A stretch of 64,000 bases of DNA from Crossiella sp. S99.2 (GCF_023094165.1 NZ_JALMDK010000004.1:620001-684000); one strand, 5' to 3'; shown: positions 1 to 9,185, counted from the stretch's first letter. A program made the numbers and translations. The notes: generated by a model not told the origin, from the sequence alone.

Positions 1-394
1 AGGCGGCCCGGCCCGCGTCCCAGGACACCGCGGTGACCTCGGCGCCAAACCGGCAGGAGGGCAGCGAGCGGGCGACCCAGGCGCAGTAGTGGTCGTACTC
101 CCGGCGCGGCACGTGGAAACGCTCGGCGAAGAAGAACGGGAACATCCGGTCGTGTTCGCGCAGGTAGTTCAGGAAGGACCAGCGGCTGGTCGGGTCGACC
201 ATGGTGACCAGGTCGGCCAGGAACGGGACCTGCAGCCGGGCGCCGTCGAGCAGCAGGCCGGGATGCCAGCTGAATTCGGCCCGCCGGTCCAGGAACACCG
301 CGTCCAGACCGGGCACCGCGTCGGTGAGCGCGGCCAGGCCCAGGTTGAACGGGCCGAGCCCGATCCCGGCCAGGTCGTGCACGTCCGGGCTCAT
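1..394 (-). CDS. N-hydroxylase of diamine/lysine/ornithine type, 5' part only (cut by window edge)
   Basis: About 131 N-terminal residues are visible; the rest lies beyond the left edge. The N-terminus carries the FAD-binding glycine motif GIGLGPFNLGLAAL, then FSWHPGLLLDGARLQVPFLADLVT and SRWSFLNYL, the pattern of the IucD/PvdA/RhbE family. These are flavin- and NADPH-dependent monooxygenases that N-hydroxylate lysine, ornithine or a diamine. The ATG overlaps the TGA of the decarboxylase gene by four bases, so the two are translationally coupled. With the aminotransferase and decarboxylase upstream making 1,3-diaminopropane, the likely substrate is 1,3-diaminopropane, as in the rhizobactin 1021/schizokinen route. 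The substrate is inferred from context, because the C-terminal half cannot be read. Confidence 0.85.
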   Translation of the reverse strand, partial: MSPDVHDLAGIGLGPFNLGLAALTDAVPGLDAVFLDRRAEFSWHPGLLLDGARLQVPFLADLVTMVDPTSRWSFLNYLREHDRMFPFFFAERFHVPRREYDHYCAWVARSLPSCRFGAEVTAVSWDAGRAA

Positions 395-2019
395 CCGGTG
401 GCCTCCGCCGTGTCCTCGGCCTCGCCCGCCTCGACCACGAGCGCCAGCAGGGCGTCCAGGTCGGCGGTGGTGGCGTGCGGGTTGAGCAGGGTGAGCTTGA
501 GCCGGATCCGGCCGTCCACCTCGGTGCGGCCGACCACCGCGCTGCCCTCGGCCAGCAGCCTGCGCCGCAGTGCGGCGTTGACCTGGTCCGGATCGCCGTG
601 CCGAGCCTGGAAATGGAACACCACGGTGCTCAGCACTGGCCGGGCGGCGAGCACGAGTCGCGGGTGCGCGTCGATGGCCGTGGCGGCGTGCCGGGCCAGG
701 TCGTGGCAGGCGTCCACCAGCACGCCGAGTCCGGTGCGGCCCAGGGCGCGGAAGGTCACCGCGAGCTTGAGCGCGTCCAGGCGGCGGGTGGTGCGCAGCG
801 AGTAGCCGAGCAGGCTGCGGTAGCCGAGGTCCTCGTCATCGGTCGGGTTGAGGTAGGCGACCCGGCGGGTGAGCGGGTCGAACGCGCTCGCGCGGCGGGT
901 CAGGAAGCCGCCTGCCGCAACGGGTTGCCAGCCGAACTTGTGCAGGTCGATCGCGATCGAGTCGGCCAGGTCGAGGCCGCGCAGCAGCGGGGCGAGCCGG
1001 TCGGAGAACAGCGCGCCGCCGCCGTAGGCCGCGTCCACGTGGAACCAGGCGTCGTGCGCGTTGGCGATGGCGGCGAGTTCGGGCAGCGGGTCGATCACGC
1101 CGAAGTCGGTGGTGCCCGCGGTGGCGATCACCGCGATCGGCCGGTGGCCGCCCGCCCGGTCGGCCATGAGGGTGGCCACCAGGGCGATCGGATCCATCCG
1201 CTGGTCGGCGGTGACCGGCACCGCGACCACGGCGTCCTCGCCGAGGCCGAGGATGCCCGCGTTGCGCTGCACGGAGAAGTGCGCGGCGGCACTGCAGTAG
1301 ACCCGGGGCCGCTGGGTCGGCGCGAACTCGCGGGCCAGCAGCAGACCCATCAGGTTCGACTCGGTGCCGCCGGAGGTCAGCACTCCCCCGGCCTGATCCG
1401 GCTGGAAGCCGACGAGTTCGGCCAGCGCCCGGACCACCCAGGGTTCCAGTTCGGTGGCGACCGGGGCCTGGTCCCAGGAGTCCAGGGACTGGTTCATCGC
1501 ACCGGCCGCGACCTCGGCGGCGACCGCGATGGCCAGCGGCGGGCAGTGCAGGTGCCCGGCACAGCGCGGATCGGCCGGATCGGCGGAACCGACGGCGATC
1601 AGGCGGCTCAGTTCGGCCAGCGCGGGTTCGGCGCCGATGCCCTTGTCCGGCAACGGGTTGTGCTCGACGGCGGTGGCCGCGGCGGCGGCGATGGCGGCCG
1701 GGGAACCGGCCGGGGTCGGGCCGCCGCGCTCGACGGTGCCCTTGGCCAGGGACTCCAGCACGAGGTCGAGGAGCGGGGCGAGCGCGGTGGCGCCGGCGAC
1801 GCCACCGGCGAGCGCGGCTGGGTCGAGCGGGCCAGGCGTGCGGCGGGTGGGTGGGGCTGCGGGCTGGTCAGTGGCGACAGCTGCTTCGGCGCCGGTCGCC
1901 CTGGCGGGGCTGGCCTGCCCGGCGGTGTCGGCCGGGCGGCGAACGGGCTCGCCGGTGTGCTCCGGGCGGTCGGAAGTCCTGGGCACGCCACCGGTTCGGG
2001 CGCTCCACTTGGCGGTCAT
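391..2019 (-). CDS. ddc: L-2,4-diaminobutyrate decarboxylase (PLP group II decarboxylase)
   Basis: The product is 542 aa. It should remove CO2 from L-2,4-diaminobutyrate to give 1,3-diaminopropane. The group II PLP-decarboxylase fold is clear: GGVLTSGGTESNLMGLL, CSAAAHFSVQRNAGILG, ATAGTTDFGVIDPL, HVDAAYGGGALFSD, then DSIAIDLHKFGWQP, whose HK lysine binds PLP. The first ~80 residues are Pro/Ala-rich and probably disordered. The frame stays open upstream, but the ATG at 2019 is chosen because it overlaps the aminotransferase stop by four bases and because upstream sequence is antisense to that gene. It is the middle gene of dat-ddc-hydroxylase. Confidence 0.9.
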   Translation of the reverse strand: MTAKWSARTGGVPRTSDRPEHTGEPVRRPADTAGQASPARATGAEAAVATDQPAAPPTRRTPGPLDPAALAGGVAGATALAPLLDLVLESLAKGTVERGGPTPAGSPAAIAAAAATAVEHNPLPDKGIGAEPALAELSRLIAVGSADPADPRCAGHLHCPPLAIAVAAEVAAGAMNQSLDSWDQAPVATELEPWVVRALAELVGFQPDQAGGVLTSGGTESNLMGLLLAREFAPTQRPRVYCSAAAHFSVQRNAGILGLGEDAVVAVPVTADQRMDPIALVATLMADRAGGHRPIAVIATAGTTDFGVIDPLPELAAIANAHDAWFHVDAAYGGGALFSDRLAPLLRGLDLADSIAIDLHKFGWQPVAAGGFLTRRASAFDPLTRRVAYLNPTDDEDLGYRSLLGYSLRTTRRLDALKLAVTFRALGRTGLGVLVDACHDLARHAATAIDAHPRLVLAARPVLSTVVFHFQARHGDPDQVNAALRRRLLAEGSAVVGRTEVDGRIRLKLTLLNPHATTADLDALLALVVEAGEAEDTAEATG

Positions 2020-3389
2020 CGGTTCGCTCCCCGTTCGGCTGCGGCGACGGCCTCGCCCAGTCGGTTGAGCACGCTGTCGGCCTCCGCGTCGGTGATGGTC
2101 AAGGGCGGCAGCAGCCGGATCACCGCGTCGGCCCGGCCGCCGAGTTCCAGGATCAGGCCGCGGCGCAGGCATTCCGCGCGGATCGCGGCGGCCAGTTCCG
2201 GTGCGGCCGGGCGGGTGCCCAGCGCGTCCGGTTCGGCCGTCGGGTCGACGATTTCCAGGCCCAGCATGAGACCGCGGCCTCGGACCTCGCCAATGCAGCG
2301 GGTGCGTGCCTGCAGTACGCGGAGTTCGGTGAGCAGACGCTCGCCGAGGGCCGCTGCGCGGGCGGACAACTGCTCGGCGGCGACGAAACGCAGGGTGGCG
2401 GCGCCCGCGGCCATGGCCAGTTGGTTGCCGCGGAAGGTGCCGGTGTGCGCACCGGGCCGCCAACTGTCCAAAGTGGACCGATAGACGATCACCGCCAGCG
2501 GCAGGCTGCCGCCGATGGCCTTGGACAGCACCAGCACATCCGGGGTGATCCCGCTGTGCTGCACCGCCCAGAACTCACCGGTGCGGCCGACGCCGGTCTG
2601 CACCTCGTCCACGATCAGCGGAATGCCCTGCGCCGTGGTGATCCGGCGGATCTCCCGCAACCAGTTGTCGGGGCTGGGGATAACTCCACCCTCACCCTGC
2701 ACCGCTTCCAGTATCATGGCCGCGGGTGGCAGGACGCCGGAGTGGCTGTCGGTGAGCAGCGACTCGACCAGGCGTGCGCCGATCTCGTGCGCCCGCGGGC
2801 CGCCAACCCCGAACGGACACCGGTAGTCGTACGGGTACGGCAGTCGGGTCACGTTGAACCCGTTGTCCGCCAACGGTTCTCGCACCGCGATATTGCCGCT
2901 GGCGGCGAGCGCGCCCGCGGTCATGCCGTGGTAGGCGCCGGTGAAGGCGAGCACGTTCTGCCGTCCGGTGGCCGTGCGGGTCAGCTTGAGCCCGGCCTCC
3001 ACCGCGTCGGTGCCCGCCGGGCCGCAGAAGTGGATCCGGCAGTCCGCGGCCAGTTCCGGCGGCAGGGTGTCCAGCAGCGCGGTGGTGAAGTCGTCCTTCT
3101 CCGGGGTGCTGATGTCCAGCGCGTGCAGTGGCGCGCCGGAGTCGAGCACCCGGCGGATCGCGCCGAGCACCACCGGGTGGTTGTGGCCGAGGGCCAGGGT
3201 GCCCGCCCCGGCGAGGCAGTCCAGGTACTCGCGGCCGTCGGCGCCGGTGACCCGCAACCCCTCGGCGTGCACCGGCACCACCGGGACACTCCGGGCGTAG
3301 GTGCGCGCGGCGGACTCGCGATCCCGTTGCCTGCCCAGCACCGCCGCGAGGTCGACCTGCGCGTGCGCGGCGTCGGTCCAGGCTGTCAT
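2016..3389 (-). CDS. dat: Diaminobutyrate--2-oxoglutarate aminotransferase
   Basis: The product is 457 aa, a class III (fold type I) PLP aminotransferase. It makes L-2,4-diaminobutyrate from aspartate semialdehyde using glutamate as amino donor. Motifs include LDCLAGAGTLALGHNHP, IHFCGPAGTDAVEAGLKL, FTGAYHGMTAGALA, the cofactor aspartate in PLIVDEVQTGVGRTG, and LVLSKAIGG with the Schiff-base lysine. GTFRGNQLAMAAGAAT and MLGLEIVDP are typical of the DABA aminotransferase branch. The ATG at 3389 starts where family similarity begins; the longer open frame upstream looks non-coding. It is the first gene of the operon, so its promoter should lie in 3390-3600. Confidence 0.9.
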   Translation of the reverse strand: MTAWTDAAHAQVDLAAVLGRQRDRESAARTYARSVPVVPVHAEGLRVTGADGREYLDCLAGAGTLALGHNHPVVLGAIRRVLDSGAPLHALDISTPEKDDFTTALLDTLPPELAADCRIHFCGPAGTDAVEAGLKLTRTATGRQNVLAFTGAYHGMTAGALAASGNIAVREPLADNGFNVTRLPYPYDYRCPFGVGGPRAHEIGARLVESLLTDSHSGVLPPAAMILEAVQGEGGVIPSPDNWLREIRRITTAQGIPLIVDEVQTGVGRTGEFWAVQHSGITPDVLVLSKAIGGSLPLAVIVYRSTLDSWRPGAHTGTFRGNQLAMAAGAATLRFVAAEQLSARAAALGERLLTELRVLQARTRCIGEVRGRGLMLGLEIVDPTAEPDALGTRPAAPELAAAIRAECLRRGLILELGGRADAVIRLLPPLTITDAEADSVLNRLGEAVAAAERGANR

Positions 3390-3600
3390 CAGGCATCCCC
3401 CAGGGTCGAGTGTTCGCGCGAAGGCCGTTCGGTGTCGGCGGCCACGCGACTGAAGTGGTGGGGGAGCTGGCGCCGGTCGGTGTGCAGGGCCTTCGTCCGC
3501 ATCAGCCAAATCCTAATCTCGGCGGGCGGGGCTTGCGCCGGACTGCGCGGTTTTGCGATGATCGGCACATGATCAACGGAAAGGGCCTCGCCCACCGCGT
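3390..3600. promoter_or_regulatory. Divergent promoter region between dat operon and the HEAT-like gene
   Basis: This 211-bp stretch separates the divergent starts at 3389 and 3601, so promoters for both should be here. It is less GC-rich than its surroundings around 3500-3580. The segment 3502-3516, read on the minus strand, begins TTAGG and resembles one arm of the actinobacterial iron box, but the second arm is not recognisable. Iron control is therefore expected for the siderophore genes but not demonstrated. Confidence 0.45.
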
Positions 3601-6600
3601 GTGGTGAGCGGCCGTGACGGTGACCGTGAGCCGCGCTCCGGAGCCGACCAGCTGTCCGTACTTCTCGACCAGCCCCATGCCGGACGAATGCCCGCGATCG
3701 CGGCGCTTGCCCGGGACTTGAGCGCGCCCGAATACCGGGCGATACAGGCAGAACTGGACATCGGCGATGAGTACCAGCGCGAGCTGGGCCTGTTTCTCGC
3801 TGTGGTCCGCCGAGACCTGGAAACCCTGGTCAGCGCACTGTCCGACCCACGGTTGCGCGCACGAGCGCTGGCCGCCTCGGCCCGGTTGCCGATACCGGCC
3901 GAGGCGCTGACCGAGGTGTTGCGGACCGCGCCTCGGCGGGACCGGATACTGCTGTACCGAATGCTGCGGCAGTCCCGGCGGCACGGCCTGGCCGATGAGT
4001 TCCTGCCCGAAGTGGCGGCGCGGTTCGACCTGACCGAGGCGCGGACCCTGCTGACGGCCTGTTCGCCCACCGTGATCGGGGTGTGGCTGCCGCAACTCGG
4101 AGCCCCGCCCGGCCTGCTGCGCAGCCTTGCCCGGCTGGTGCCGGAGGTCGTGCTGGACCGGCTCGCCGCGGAACTGCCCGGTCTGGACGAGTCGAACCAG
4201 TGGCGCTGGCGGCGGCGCCATCGCGGGCTGCTGTCGCTGCTGGTCCGGCGGATCCCCGGCGCGGTGGCCCGGTTGCTGATCTCCCCGGACTCGGGGGTGT
4301 CCCTCGACGCCGCGGACCGGACGCCGAGGCTGGCCGCGGCGATCGTGCGCGCGGCCGGAGCGGACTTGCCAGCGGTCTTCAGCAGGCTCGGCGACGCCGG
4401 GATGGGTCCGTTGCTGCTGCGCGAACTGCCACTCGACCGGCGGCGGGAGCTGCTCGAACAGGTGTACCCGGGGCAGGTGGCGCAACAGGCCGACCCGGAC
4501 CTGCTGGCCGAATTGCCCGCAGCGGACCGGGTGGAACTGGCCAGGACCGCGCTGGAACTGGGCCGGTCCTGGCGGCTGAGGTTCCAGGCGCTGCTGCCCG
4601 CGCCGGAGGCCGAGGCCGCACTGGCCGAGATGACCGGCAGTCATCGGGTGCTGACCAGGGAGAATAGCTGGCGGGTGACCCTGCAGCGGGCTGTCCGGCT
4701 CGGTGATCCGGCGTTGTTCGCCGCCGTGGTCCAGGACGCGACCAGGGCGCTGCACGATCAGGACCGCGTGCGCGCGTACGTGCTCGGCGCCCTCCGGGAC
4801 GCGCCGGCCCGGTTGCTGGCCGCGGTGCCGGTGGCGGTGCTGGCCGAGGCGGTCTGCACCGCGGTGCAGGCCAAGGACAGTTCGCAGTGGACGTTCAAGC
4901 CGCTCGCGGAGTGGTTGCGCCGCACCATCGCGGCCACCAGGGATCCGGCCCGGCAGCTCGCGCTGGTGCCGTTGTTCGCCCGGTTGCAGCGGGATCGGCG
5001 GGCGCCCGCACGGCGGCTCGCCGTCCGGCTCGCGCCCGAGGTGTGGGCGCGGCTGTGGGCGGAGCTGCGGGAACCGGTGCTGCGCGAGGCGGAGGCCGGG
5101 CGGTACGGACCGGCGCTGCGGGCCGCGGAGATGTTCGGGGCCGATCTTGACGCGGTGCCGGAACTCGACCGGCTGCTGTGGTCAGTTGCCAGACACACCA
5201 GCGATCCTCGCCAGGCCGAGACCGCGATTCGGTTGTGGCTGAACAGATCCGGGTCACGCGGGGAGCGGGTGGCGCAGGTGGTGCACAGCAGGCCGGAGTG
5301 GGGTGGGCAGCCCGCGGTGTGGCGGGAGATCAGCACCCAGCGCACGGATCTGCTGGATCTGGTGCTGCCGGTGCTGGATCCGCTGCCGCGGGTGCCGCGT
5401 TCGGTGCTGCACCGGTGGACCGCGGCGCAGCGCGCGCGGTACGCGGAGCGGGCACGGGCGATCGCGGTGGACGAGCGGACCGAGCTGTGGCAACGGGTGG
5501 CCGCGATCGCCGGTGTGCGCGAGGTCCCCACGCTGATGTCGTTCACCGCGAACGAAAGTCATCCGATCGTGGCAGCAGCGGTGGAAGCCCTGGGCGCGAC
5601 CGCGCCGACCGCGGTGGTTTTGCCGGTGTTGTTGCAGGTGGCCGGGGGTCCGAATGGTCCGGGAGCGCGGGCCGCGGTGCGGGCGCTGCACCGGGCGCTG
5701 GACACCCTGCCGGACGCCGAATCCGTTGCGGCACTGGGGAATCTGCTCGATGCGGCACCCTCGGTCGGCACTGCGAAGGAGGCGGCCCGGATTCTTGGTA
5801 GGCTCGCTGGCGGCGAGTCGGCACGGGTGCTGTTGCGGTTGTGGGCGAAACCCGCACTGCACCAGGATGTTCGAGCGGCGGTGGCCGGCGCGCTGGCCGG
5901 GTTCCTGGGCGAACCCGGGGTGCACGAGGCGTTGACCGAGGCCCTGGCTGGTACGGCCGCGGTGCGTGGCGCGGTGCTGGCGACCGAGGTGGACCGGGTG
6001 TTGCCGTCCCGGCAGCCGATGTTCGCGAGCCTGGTCGCCCGCGCGGTGTCCACGGTGGGCAAGGACAACCTGACCGAGACGGACCTCGCGTTCTGGACCT
6101 GGTGGCGCCACCTGCCGGACCGCGGTGCCACGCTGGCCGGGTTGCTGCGCCAGGATCTGCCGGAGCGGATGTACCGGCGGGTGGCCGACTGCCTGCTGGG
6201 CTCGGTGCCGGTGGCCGAGGCACTGCCGGTGTTGCGGTCCCTGCTGGCCGACCTGGTGCCGGTGGCCCGGGGTGGCGACGACTCGGCCTGGCTGCGGCTG
6301 GAGTGGTTGTACGGCGGGCGGTCGCTGCGGCACAGCGACCCGGCGGGACAGGCCGGGCTGGACCGGGTGCTGGTCGATGGATTCCGGGCAGCCGGGCTGC
6401 ATCGCGAGGCAGCGGGACTGCTTGACCTGATGGCACGGGCCTCCCTGGTGGACGGGGTACGGACCGAGCTGTGGGACGAGCTGGTCGAGGTGGTCGACGA
6501 CCGGGCGCACCGGCTGCCCCGGGAGTTCGGGTACGGCGGCGCGTACGACCGAGCCGTGGCGGCCGAGACGGTGCTGGCCGTGGTGGATCACCTGGGCGGG

Positions 6601-6762
6601 CTGCCCGGGGTGGTGCCGGGGTTGCTGGCCGCGCGGTTGCTCGGGCGTGGCGGGAAGCTGGCGCGGTGGTCGGAGCCGTGGGTGCTGCGGCGGGCGCGGT
6701 TGCTGGGGCATGCGGATCCGGACGTGCGGGCGGCGGCGCGGTCGCTGCGTGGCGTGCGGTGA
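3601..6762 (+). CDS. Large HEAT/ARM-like helical repeat protein, function unknown
   Basis: The 1,053-aa protein is made almost entirely of Leu/Ala/Arg-rich helices in a loose 30-50-residue repeat, for example VVLDRLAAELPGLD, RRLAVRLAPEVWARLW and ALRAAEMFGADLDAVPELD. There is no signal peptide, membrane segment or enzyme motif. This looks like an alpha-solenoid scaffold of the HEAT/ARM type that binds protein partners. The start is uncertain: GTG at 3601 is used (a second GTG follows at 3604), with a GGAAAGG ribosome-site-like stretch at 3577-3583 that is rather far away; an internal ATG around codon 30 is an alternative. It stands alone, divergent from the siderophore operon. No function is assigned. 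Confidence 0.75.
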   Translation: MVSGRDGDREPRSGADQLSVLLDQPHAGRMPAIAALARDLSAPEYRAIQAELDIGDEYQRELGLFLAVVRRDLETLVSALSDPRLRARALAASARLPIPAEALTEVLRTAPRRDRILLYRMLRQSRRHGLADEFLPEVAARFDLTEARTLLTACSPTVIGVWLPQLGAPPGLLRSLARLVPEVVLDRLAAELPGLDESNQWRWRRRHRGLLSLLVRRIPGAVARLLISPDSGVSLDAADRTPRLAAAIVRAAGADLPAVFSRLGDAGMGPLLLRELPLDRRRELLEQVYPGQVAQQADPDLLAELPAADRVELARTALELGRSWRLRFQALLPAPEAEAALAEMTGSHRVLTRENSWRVTLQRAVRLGDPALFAAVVQDATRALHDQDRVRAYVLGALRDAPARLLAAVPVAVLAEAVCTAVQAKDSSQWTFKPLAEWLRRTIAATRDPARQLALVPLFARLQRDRRAPARRLAVRLAPEVWARLWAELREPVLREAEAGRYGPALRAAEMFGADLDAVPELDRLLWSVARHTSDPRQAETAIRLWLNRSGSRGERVAQVVHSRPEWGGQPAVWREISTQRTDLLDLVLPVLDPLPRVPRSVLHRWTAAQRARYAERARAIAVDERTELWQRVAAIAGVREVPTLMSFTANESHPIVAAAVEALGATAPTAVVLPVLLQVAGGPNGPGARAAVRALHRALDTLPDAESVAALGNLLDAAPSVGTAKEAARILGRLAGGESARVLLRLWAKPALHQDVRAAVAGALAGFLGEPGVHEALTEALAGTAAVRGAVLATEVDRVLPSRQPMFASLVARAVSTVGKDNLTETDLAFWTWWRHLPDRGATLAGLLRQDLPERMYRRVADCLLGSVPVAEALPVLRSLLADLVPVARGGDDSAWLRLEWLYGGRSLRHSDPAGQAGLDRVLVDGFRAAGLHREAAGLLDLMARASLVDGVRTELWDELVEVVDDRAHRLPREFGYGGAYDRAVAAETVLAVVDHLGGLPGVVPGLLAARLLGRGGKLARWSEPWVLRRARLLGHADPDVRAAARSLRGVR

Positions 6763-7122
6763 GGGTGTCGCGGTGACCGCGTTGCGGTGACGGGTGTCGG
6801 GCATGGGCTGGTTGCCCGGGTCGGGGTCAAGCCCCGGCGGGCTGCGGGCTGTCTCTCGGGTCGCGCGCGAGTCGGCGGGCACCGGGCCGAGGTGCGCCCG
6901 ATGGCGGCTGGCGCTGGGCGCGGGCCGCGGGCGCGGCTGGCGATCGCAGGTACGGCTGCGGTGCTATTGCGGCTGGCGGCCGTGGGCGCGCGCGGCGTGG
7001 GCGCGGCTGGTGGTCGTGGGCGAGACAGGCAGTGTGGGCGCGGCTGGCGGTCGTGGACGCGACAGGCGGCGTGGGCGCGGCTGGTCTCGCTCTCGCCTTG
7101 GCCCTGGCTGCCCTGCTTTGGC
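6763..7122. other. 360-bp gene-free, low-complexity spacer
   Basis: This is the stretch between the stop of the HEAT-like gene and the stop of the convergent GNAT gene. It is extremely rich in GCG/GGC/GTG words. Open frames cross it on both strands but none shows a protein-like pattern or a ribosome site. It includes a short tandem repeat (6997-7085). No clear terminator hairpin was picked out by eye. Confidence 0.5.
6997..7085 (+). repeat. 37-bp tandem repeat, about 2.4 copies
   Basis: The words beginning GTGGGCGCGGCTGG recur at 6997, 7034 and 7071, exactly 37 bases apart. The second half of each unit reads approximately CGTGGGCGAGACAGGC. Copies differ by a few substitutions and the last is cut short. 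The repeat lies between two convergent genes and is probably a minisatellite-like slippage product. Confidence 0.65.
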
Positions 7123-7572
7123 TCAGCCGGCCGGGACGTTCCAGCGGTACCGGGTCCAGCCGTCCACCGGGTGGGCGCCCAGACTGCGGTAGAAGCCTTC
7201 GGCGGAGGTGTTGCCCCAGCGGACTTCCCATTCGACTCGGCCGTCGGTGCGACAGCGGAGTTCGGCGAGCAGTTCGCGGCCCAGGCCGTAGCCGCGGTAG
7301 CCGGCGCGGACGAACAGGTCGTCGAGCCAGATGCCGGGTTGGGCGGCCCAGGTGGAGAAGGTGTTGTGCCACAGGGCGAAGCCGGCTGTGGTGCCGGGGC
7401 GGTCCGGTGGTTCGGCGATCAGGACCGCGGCCCAGGGCTGGGGGCCGAAGAGGTGTTCGGCCATGTCGGCGCGGTTGAGGGTGAGGGTTTGGTTGCCCTC
7501 GTAGGTGGCGTGTTCCTGGATCAGGTCGCAGATGTCGTCCAGGTCTGCGGGGGTGGCCTCGCGTACCGGCAT
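7123..7572 (-). CDS. GNAT family N-acetyltransferase
   Basis: The product is 149 aa, a normal length for a single GNAT domain. It opens with MPVREATPADLDDICDLI and shows the acetyl-CoA pyrophosphate-binding loop as RGYGLGRELLAEL, preceded by WLDDLFVRAGY and followed by WEVRWGNTSAEGFYRSLGA. This matches the small diamine/amino-acid acetyltransferase group, but the substrate cannot be read from sequence. The ATG shares one base with the stop codon of the amidohydrolase upstream, so the two form an operon. The longer open frame upstream of 7572 is antisense shadow inside the amidohydrolase gene. Confidence 0.85.
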   Translation of the reverse strand: MPVREATPADLDDICDLIQEHATYEGNQTLTLNRADMAEHLFGPQPWAAVLIAEPPDRPGTTAGFALWHNTFSTWAAQPGIWLDDLFVRAGYRGYGLGRELLAELRCRTDGRVEWEVRWGNTSAEGFYRSLGAHPVDGWTRYRWNVPAG

Positions 7573-9185
7573 CAGAAGCCCTCGGGGTTGTGCGCCAGGG
7601 TGCCGTCCAGGGCGGTGGCGCGGACCTGTGCCGCGTCGAAACCCTCGGTCACCGGGTCGGCCGACAGCACGGCGAAGTCGGCGAGTTTGCCAGGGGTCAG
7701 GGTGCCCACCCGGTGTTCGCGGAAGGCGGCGTAGGCCGAGCCCCAGGTGTAGGCGCGCAGGGCCTGTTCCGGGGTGAGGCGTTCGGATTCCGGGCCGAAG
7801 GGGACGCCGGTGGCGGTGTGCCGGTGGACCATGTCGGCCATGCCCAGCAACGGGTTCCCGTTCACCACCGGACGGTCCGAGCTGCCCGGCAGCGGAATGC
7901 CCGCGTCCAGGAAACTGCGCTGGCGATAGCACCAGTCGATCCGATGGTCGCCCAGGGCCGAGGCCATGCCGTCGCCGAGTTCGCTGAGAAACCTGCCCTG
8001 CGGGACCGGGATGACGCCGAGTTCGGCGATCCGGGCGATCTCGGCCGGGCCCGCGATGGCGCAGTGCTCGATCCGGTGGCGGTGGTCGGGGCGCGGATTG
8101 CGTTGCAGCGCGGCGGCATAGGCGTCCAGGACCTCGGCGATGGCGCGATCGCCGATGGCGTGGGTGGCGATCTGCCAGCCCGCGGCGTGCAGGCGGTCGA
8201 TCAGCTCGCGCAGGTCGGCCTCGGGCAGCTGGAAGTAGCCGCGGTTGTCCGGGTCGCCAGCGAACGGCTCGTGCATGGCGGCGGTACGGCCGACCAGCGA
8301 ACCGTCGGCGAAGATCTTCACCGGGCCGATGCGCAGGTGGTCGTCGCCGAAGCCGCTGTGCAGCCCGAGGTCCAGGCCGAGGCTGACCTGGTCGGACGGG
8401 TGCCGGTCCAGCTCGTGCAAGGCGTCGGAGATGACCATCAGGGTGGTGCGGACGTGCAGCTTCCCGGCGGCGCGGGCGCGCTGGTAGGCGGCGATCTCCA
8501 GCGGGGTGCGGCCGATCCAGCCGCCGCCGACCCCGGCCTCCTGCACGCTGGTGATGCCCTCGGTGAGGTACTGCCTGGTGGCGCGGTCGATCGAGCGCTC
8601 GACCACATCCAGGGGGGTCGGGTAGACCAGCGGTCGCAGCAGCAGCTGGGCCTGTTCGCGGAGCAGGCCGGTGGGTTCGCCGTGTTCGTCCCGGCCCAGG
8701 TCACCGCCTTCGGGCACGGTGGCCAGATCGAGCTTGCGCAGGACCAGAGAGTTGACCACGCACATGTGGCCGGAGGTGTGCTTGAGCCACACGTGGTGGT
8801 CCGGGGCTGCACGGTCCAGGCCGGTGCGGGTCGGGTGGCCGCCGGCGAGTTTGGTCTGGTCGTAGCCGCTGCCGATCACCCAGCTGCCCGCGGGCTGCCC
8901 GGCCGCGCGGCGGGCGATGGCGGCGTAGACCTCCTGGGTGCTGCGGCAGTCGTTGAGCGGGACCTCGTCCAGGCTCATGCCGTACCAGGACAGATGGTTG
9001 TGCGCGTCGTGGAAACCGGGGGTCACGGTCGAGCCGCCCAGGTCGATCCGTTGCCGGGCGGACAGGTCCGCGCAGTCCTGGCCCAGGGCCACGATCCGGC
9101 CGTCGAGCACCGCGAGGGCGTCGGTGACCCCTGCCGCGCCACCGGTGCGCACCCGCGCGTTGTGGAAGACCGTGTCCACCCGCAT
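7572..9185 (-). CDS. YtcJ-like metal-dependent amidohydrolase
   Basis: The product is 537 aa. It has the amidohydrolase superfamily layout: the HxH metal site in TPGFHDAHNHLSWYG, KIFADGSLVGRTA (the YtcJ-type central motif), THAIGDRAIAEVLDA, HRHRIEHCAIAG and the late SSDRPVVNGNPL. ALRAYTWGSAYAAF and GKLADFAVLSADP finish the small beta domain. These enzymes hydrolyse amides or cyclic amides; the substrate is unknown. The ATG at 9185 has a strong ribosome site (GGGAGGCAG) just upstream. It is transcribed together with the GNAT gene and divergently from the acyl-CoA operon, with the operator-like palindrome 9221-9248 between them. Confidence 0.85.
   Translation of the reverse strand: MRVDTVFHNARVRTGGAAGVTDALAVLDGRIVALGQDCADLSARQRIDLGGSTVTPGFHDAHNHLSWYGMSLDEVPLNDCRSTQEVYAAIARRAAGQPAGSWVIGSGYDQTKLAGGHPTRTGLDRAAPDHHVWLKHTSGHMCVVNSLVLRKLDLATVPEGGDLGRDEHGEPTGLLREQAQLLLRPLVYPTPLDVVERSIDRATRQYLTEGITSVQEAGVGGGWIGRTPLEIAAYQRARAAGKLHVRTTLMVISDALHELDRHPSDQVSLGLDLGLHSGFGDDHLRIGPVKIFADGSLVGRTAAMHEPFAGDPDNRGYFQLPEADLRELIDRLHAAGWQIATHAIGDRAIAEVLDAYAAALQRNPRPDHRHRIEHCAIAGPAEIARIAELGVIPVPQGRFLSELGDGMASALGDHRIDWCYRQRSFLDAGIPLPGSSDRPVVNGNPLLGMADMVHRHTATGVPFGPESERLTPEQALRAYTWGSAYAAFREHRVGTLTPGKLADFAVLSADPVTEGFDAAQVRATALDGTLAHNPEGF

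Noticed and set aside
2020..2463. N-terminal extension of the decarboxylase frame
   Set aside because: It is antisense to the aminotransferase-coding frame and unlike the family; the ATG at 2019 overlaps the previous stop.
3502..3516. Possible iron box in front of the siderophore operon
   Set aside because: Only one arm resembles the iron box; the second arm does not match, so it is not called as a site.
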